A DNA stretch of 64,000 nucleotides, taken from positions 1,240,001 through 1,304,000 of the forward strand of contig JARFXM010000009.1 of assembly GCA_029532625.1 (NCBI GenBank), given 5' to 3'. The stretch is from Lomentospora prolificans. Its lineage: Eukaryota > Ascomycota > Sordariomycetes > Microascales > Microascaceae. This document shows, piece after piece, positions 58,649 through 64,000 of this stretch. The translations under genes were made by a program, and so were the position numbers. Position 1 is the stretch's first letter. Each line of letters opens with the position of its first letter. The notes under the pieces were generated by a model. The model was not told the DNA's origin. It did no database searches and worked only from the letters and a program-made list of their open reading frames with translations.

Positions 58649-61600
58649 ATGGGGAAGATCACAAAGAAGATGCAAGCTAAGCACAAGGAGACTCAGGTAC
58701 GTTGTCAGCTCGCAGTCAGCGCCATTGCTCTCCCCTGTTGTCGCGCATCTCTCCTATTTATTTTGAAGGCTTTTCTAACATTGAGATTTACTTATAGTCT
58801 CCTTGGTTAAAAGCTTTCGTCAAATCCGCTGTCTCCACGCCGCTTCCTCTCCTGCCACAAGTCCTTGCCGACTTCCCATCCAGATGGCCGTTCCCTCGGG
58901 GCGACCTGTTCCACTGGATTCCGTTGTTAAATAGGTTCGATAACATACTCGAATGTTTTGTTTCCACTTATAACCTCGATAAGGGCCCTCAGACACAGGA
59001 GTTCGCCTCTGACCTCTTGCTCAATGTCCCCGTCGGTCTCGAGTATGCCGGCGATGGCAGGACATGGAACGTAGACACGCTCCGGGAGGCTGGATTCGGC
59101 CAAGATGGTGACAAACAACTTCTAGAAGCCGTCTTGGGCTTTACAAGAATGCTTCTCGAAAACTGCGGGAACCGGAGTATATACTCTAGTAGTGCGCACC
59201 TCAACCATGTTCTCAACACTACCTCGATGTCTCTGTTATTGGCCGCATTGAGGGTTGGATCGGAGCTTGCCCGACGGTACCAAGCCTCTCTCAAGCGGCT
59301 TGGACGCAACACGCCTCAGCAGCAAGTTACTGCCGCGCTTCTTGCCAACCACTACAATATTGACCTTGACTCTGTTCACCAGCTGTCCATGCCCTTTGTT
59401 CGAACTCCTATAGTCAGCCTGGCCGACACGTTTCCGTCGACTGCCACGCCAGGATCCTCCTCCAAGGGCAAGGAGAGGGCGCAGCCTGTGGCACAAGTCA
59501 AGAATGCCGCGACCATGTATGCCAATGATTTGGTAGCGGTTGCATCTCCCGATTCCTCCCAGTGGAGCGGCTGGGGCGATGTCAAAATCGTCTACTATCC
59601 GCAGTCTGCTAGTGGCGAATCTAAGAACATGACCCGCCCAGTCCATGGCCTTTCCTCCACACCTAGCACCCCCACGCCGCTGAGGCGGAGCTCATCACTG
59701 CACACGCCATCGCCGAAGGGTGGCCGCTCCCACGCAACTGATGATACCCCATCCCCGGGGCGTGCATCCGGGTTTGCGGCGGACAGTGGACGACCCTCCG
59801 GCCAGAAAACATACGAGGTACCGGAAGCTACCATTAAGTCAACTCCTCTTCACGTCCTCATGTCACAGTGCCCTCCCGACTTGCCTAAGGCCTCCAGCTA
59901 CGAACTCCTGCATAGGCTTCGCGTAGCCAAGGCTCTGGTCGGTTCGACTGAGGATCGACAGCAGGCTCTGGCCGTACGATTGCTCGCTATTCTCAACTTA
60001 ATCAACATCCACCCTGAACATGTCTTCACCGAAAAGGTCCTACGGCATGACATTGATGAGACGAGGAGGTTCCAATTGGCGTACCAACTTGCGGACCTCA
60101 TTCATCCAACCGCTAATGGTTCGGTCCCCGTTCCCATTCCCCTGCAGTCTATCGCCCTCTTGCTTCTAGAGGCCCTTTCTGGGTTGAACTCACGATTCGG
60201 TGACGTGGTCTCCGCACTTAATGCTACTGTCAACCATGGCATTCTGCTCTACGTCATGCGTACCGCGGTAGCTGGCATGAAAGAGGACGAGACTCCAGAT
60301 GTAAAGAATCGCCTGACTGATATTGATGAGTGGAGGAGCAACCTCTTTTCTCTTGCATCCCAACTCACCGCTAACCCCGGCATGAAGATTGGTGGCGAGA
60401 TGCTCTCATCTGGCCTCATGGATGTCCTTGTTGAGATTCTTGGTCTCCGATCCAACATCGCAATGCGTCATCACCCTGCCATTCTTCAATTCCTCGATAC
60501 GCTGATCTGGACCTATTCTCATGGGCTCGAGGCATTTTTTAGCGCCGATGGCCTTGACTCTGTCGCAAAGCTGACTGTCGTAACCGTTGAGGAGTCCTGC
60601 CGTCTGATGAAGGAGGGGCTAGGGACAGGCGCTGATTTTCACACGAATGTCATTGACTATGATATTCCTTTTTACCACCACCAGACGTTGAGGTCGCTTC
60701 TGAGATTCATTCATCACATCATGTCTAACTGGTATAGCCATGGTGGTAACGCGGATAGATTGCTTCGAAATCTTGCAGACAAGTCGGACTTGTTGCAGAG
60801 CCTCCGGACTGTTATCGAACAGGCTAAGTGCTTCGGATCCTACCCGTGGACCAGCGCGAGTACCATTCTCAGTGATTTCATCAACAACGACCCTACGAGT
60901 TTCGCGGCTATATCCGAATCTGGCCTTATTACAGCGTTCCTCACTGCGGTGACTGGCCGTCCTGTCCAGACCATTCAGCAAGACTCACAGACTACCGAGG
61001 GCAACCAGTCCGGCAACTCAGATGACCAACAAGATAGTCCCGAGTCCGCTGATACGCCAGTTGTGTTGGACACCGACGACCGACCGCACCCGCCGACTAC
61101 GGAAACGCTGTCCTCACCAAGGTCCTCGCCTACCGCTGGCAAGATACTACCATCCTTTGAAGCTATCTCCGTTATTCCCGTTGTTCTCAACGCCATCTGC
61201 CTGAACAATGCTGGCTTGAGAATGGTTGTCGCCTCGAGGGTGTTTGAGAGCTACTTTGAGGTCTTCGAGAGCTCCTCCCATGTCAAGTGCATGGACGCTG
61301 ACTACGATTCTGCCAGCGGCCTGGGACGTCATTTTGATGAGCTTGCACGCCACCACCCCGCCCTTCGAACACCCATCGCCAATGCGGCTATCGACATGGT
61401 GGCCAGGGTTTGCCACATCGGCAAGGACAAGGCAAAGATTGACAAGTACGGCGTCAAGCTCCAGGTCCTCAATATTGCGCAGAACCCCGTCCAAGCCAAC
61501 AAGGACATTGTTGCGGAGCTTAAGGGTACAGCCGCTCCTTCCAATGACCGACCTACGGCGACAACGGGCGACTCGGATGTTGAGATGTCAGATAGAGCTG

Positions 61601-64000
61601 AGGAGGAAGGCAAGCTTTCGGAATCTGCGGACAATACGTCAAACACTGATGATGGCCTCCCTTCGTTTGAACCTTTCGTGTATGCTCTCTGCAACTTCTT
61701 GACGACCTACTTGAGCAACTCGAACCTCAAGACGGCATTCATCAATAAGGGTGGTATAGAGCTGCTTCTGGACATCTCGGAGTCTCCAAGCTTGTCTCAT
61801 ACTTTTGGCGAGCAGCCCGCATCGAGGACTCTGCAGCATGCTATCTCTAGTCTGGTAGAGCACACTCCTGTCATTGCGCTACCCTCCGTGCTCCGTCGCA
61901 CCCAGGCCGCGATTGACCGCCTAAAGCCTCTGGCGAAGGAGGCGAACGGTGACGATGCTTTTTTCGCCCCATTCCTCCAAACTGATCTCGTCGTGACACC
62001 CGCGACGGCTGACAGTTGGTCGCCGAGCATGGTTGAGAAAATGGAACAGGGCTCAGATATCGCCCGGGCTCTCCTCAATGCTCAGACGCTCATTAAGACG
62101 CTGTGTGACTGCTTCGCCCCTTCACCGCGATCAAACAGCTTCTTGCTCCATCCTGTCAATGTCTTCGATTACTATGTCTCGCTGATCCAATCCCTTGGTC
62201 CGTTGCTAAGAGCTAGCTTGCTGGAGGAATCTGCCCACCACGGCCTCGTTCCCCGTCATTGGTCGTCTAACAGGCGTGCGTCCACTCCGGGGACTGAAGA
62301 CAAGGATGTCGTTGAGAGCACAGCATCGGACCCCCCTGCCGCGCCTGCTGCTGGTGTTGCCTCTTCCTCTAACGTTCCAACAGAAACAGCAGATACTCAG
62401 CAGAGGGCCGAGTCAGCAGCTCCTGGGGGCAGCGATCCAGCCCAGGGCCCAGACCAATCCGAGATGGCTAGCGTCAGGTTCAAGAATTACGACACACTTC
62501 GTCTGCTTCTCCATTCCATGATGCCGACCGCCTACCCCCTTTTCCAGTCCCTGGGGAAGGCACTGCTTCCGCGTCGCGACCGGGACAAGTTCCTGCGCCC
62601 AAGGCACCTGGACATCGCCAAGGCGTTGGCGGAGTCTGTTTTGGACTATCTTGAACCGTCTGTCAATACGGCTGAGCCAACTTCCAAAGACTATCATTAT
62701 TGGATCATTATGATGCATACAATTCACGAGATGCTCATTGATAGTAAGTATCAACTTGCGCGCGTTCGCGGGCCCTTGCAGAGCGTTGCTAACTGCCTTA
62801 ATCCTGCAGCATCCCGACCTAGTGAACGCTCTGCTGTTCAACTCGTCATGCCTGTTCTTCTGGCCTTCAAAGAGCGCAATGGGTTTGGCGTACTGAACTC
62901 GATGTTCCGAGCCTTTATTCGACAGATTACCACGGACAACGCTGATGGCGGTGAGGACTCGACGAAATCCAAAGTAGCGTCTTTTGGCATGAAGAAGATT
63001 CTTGATCTCTATGTCTTAATTGCGAACGGAAGGCACGTTACAGAATCAGCCAATCAGTACAACCTGCAACTCCGCGCCGACAGGTCTCGCGAGTCTCCTT
63101 TCACTCAACAGCTTGTCGTCGAACTCCGCCTACTTATCCTCCCTGTGATTGATGAGTTGTGGCAGTCAGACTTAGTTGAGACAATATCTGATCAAACTCT
63201 TGTTCTTGTGGTGGAGATTCTCAATCTTGTTTCCACTGCGGAGTTCGAGCCCTCTTCGCGTAGCGCCGACAAGGTAAGTAATAACAGGTGCATTTTCTAG
63301 CTCTCGTTAGCACCCGGCATTAACTTATATCTACAGATCCAGACATCCATTTTCAAAGCAAATCGCGAGCCGTATGATTGGGCCCATGCTTCCCGTGAAA
63401 TTTCTCGGCTAGTGGAGGCCGGCTATGAAGAGGAGCTGGCCGCTGAGGCCTGGTATCGAGCCAACGGCAACGCTCACGCAGCTGGCGAATACTGCAAGGC
63501 CCACCAAATGGGCATTGCAGGTCCCCGAAACCCGGTACCTTCTGAGGATGCCTACACTCCAAGCTCTGGTGACGCCCAAGAGAACCAGGACCGTCCTAAT
63601 GCCGAGGCTTCTGCGTCAGAGTCCATGTCTATCGACTATGCCCTTCAGTTGGACAACATCGCTACCGAAGTCACCGAAGAAGCCCCGGACGATGATGAGT
63701 CCGACTCCGACTCCTCTCAGGCCACAGAAGATAATGACGACGCCGGCTTTGGAGAGCCTAGTGCTCGGCCCAGCGAACCCACGAGCACTGCAGAGAAGCC
63801 TGCTGATGCTCCCTCTGATGACAAGTCTGCCGAAGAGCAGAGCAATCCCAAGGCTGAGCTTGATGATCTGCGAGCTAAGCTCCAAGATGGCCTCATCGAC
63901 AAGTCACTAGACGTTCTACGTGCCCATCCTAGCTCAGCTATCGACCTCTCAGAATTGATAAAATCAATGGTACTCACCAAAGACGCGAATGATGATGTCC
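58649..64000 (+). CDS. TOM1: Tom1/HUWE1-type HECT E3 ubiquitin ligase (N-terminal part, runs off right edge)
   Basis: Exons 58649-58696, 58798-62743, 62810-63273 and 63337-64000 (continuing) encode about 1707 codons so far. The tiny first exon reads MGKITKKMQAKHKETQ and joins SPWLKAFVKSAVSTPLPLLP, then PRGDLFHWIPLLNRFDNILE, the conserved start of Tom1-like ligases. DUF908- and DUF913-type armadillo-like regions follow (about residues 90-900), interrupted by Ser/Pro-rich linkers. An acidic region begins near 1590 (DDDESDSDSSQATEDNDDAG). A short helical segment (ISRLVEAGYEEELAAEAWYR) resembles a UBA-like motif. The HECT catalytic domain, with its active-site cysteine, lies beyond the window. 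In yeast Tom1 ubiquitinates excess histones, ribosomal proteins and Cdc6/Dia2-type substrates. Intron 62744-62809 (66 bp) is stop-free and in frame, so its removal rests on the GTAAGT donor and GCTAAC branch. Confidence 0.95.

Overview
The window looks like a chromosome segment from a filamentous ascomycete (Pezizomycotina). The evidence is short introns (about 40-135 bp) with GTAAGT-like donors and CTAAC-type branch points just before CAG/TAG acceptors, a Zn(II)2Cys6 regulator, a GPI-anchored secreted protein, a DUF2407 Dsc3 homologue, and repeats that differ mainly by C-to-T/G-to-A transitions, as repeat-induced point mutation (RIP) leaves them. I saw no bacterial operons, rRNA, tRNA or CRISPR.

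Layout. 1-456 (-): membrane-anchored cytochrome b5-like haem-binding protein, running off the left edge. 1620-3550 (+): coiled-coil Cut12-like protein. 7419-9555 (+): GPI-anchored cell-surface protein. 10094-13431 (+): Mtr4 exosome helicase. 13917-14762 (-): Dsc3 of the Golgi Dsc ubiquitin ligase. 16877-19044 and 19367-20450 (-): two unfamiliar genes; the first carries a Ran/Rab-like GTPase fold with decayed nucleotide-binding motifs behind a long disordered region. 20.5-33.4 kb: a 13-kb gene-poor island with repeat remnants, a 23-bp inverted-repeat pair bounding 1.8 kb, and RIP-like duplicates. 33447-34220 (+): secreted DUF4360-like protein. 34990-41234 (-): DOCK-family GEF with SH3. 41.2-47.7 kb: a second accessory stretch with a truncated gene fragment, a six-cysteine secreted-protein gene broken by one in-frame TAA, and an acidic low-complexity frame. 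47685-50234 (-): Zn2Cys6 transcription factor. 52196-55136 (-): Gyp5-like TBC Rab-GAP. 58649 to the right edge (+): Tom1/HUWE1-type HECT E3 ligase, cut off before the HECT domain.

The housekeeping genes (RNA surveillance, SREBP/Dsc quality control, Rho and Rab regulation, ubiquitin ligation) do not form one pathway; this is ordinary conserved gene content interrupted by two accessory blocks. The most unusual items are the Ran-like pseudo-GTPase fusion, the RIP-marked repeats, and the broken cysteine-rich secreted gene. All gene models were spliced by eye; exon coordinates are given in each entry.
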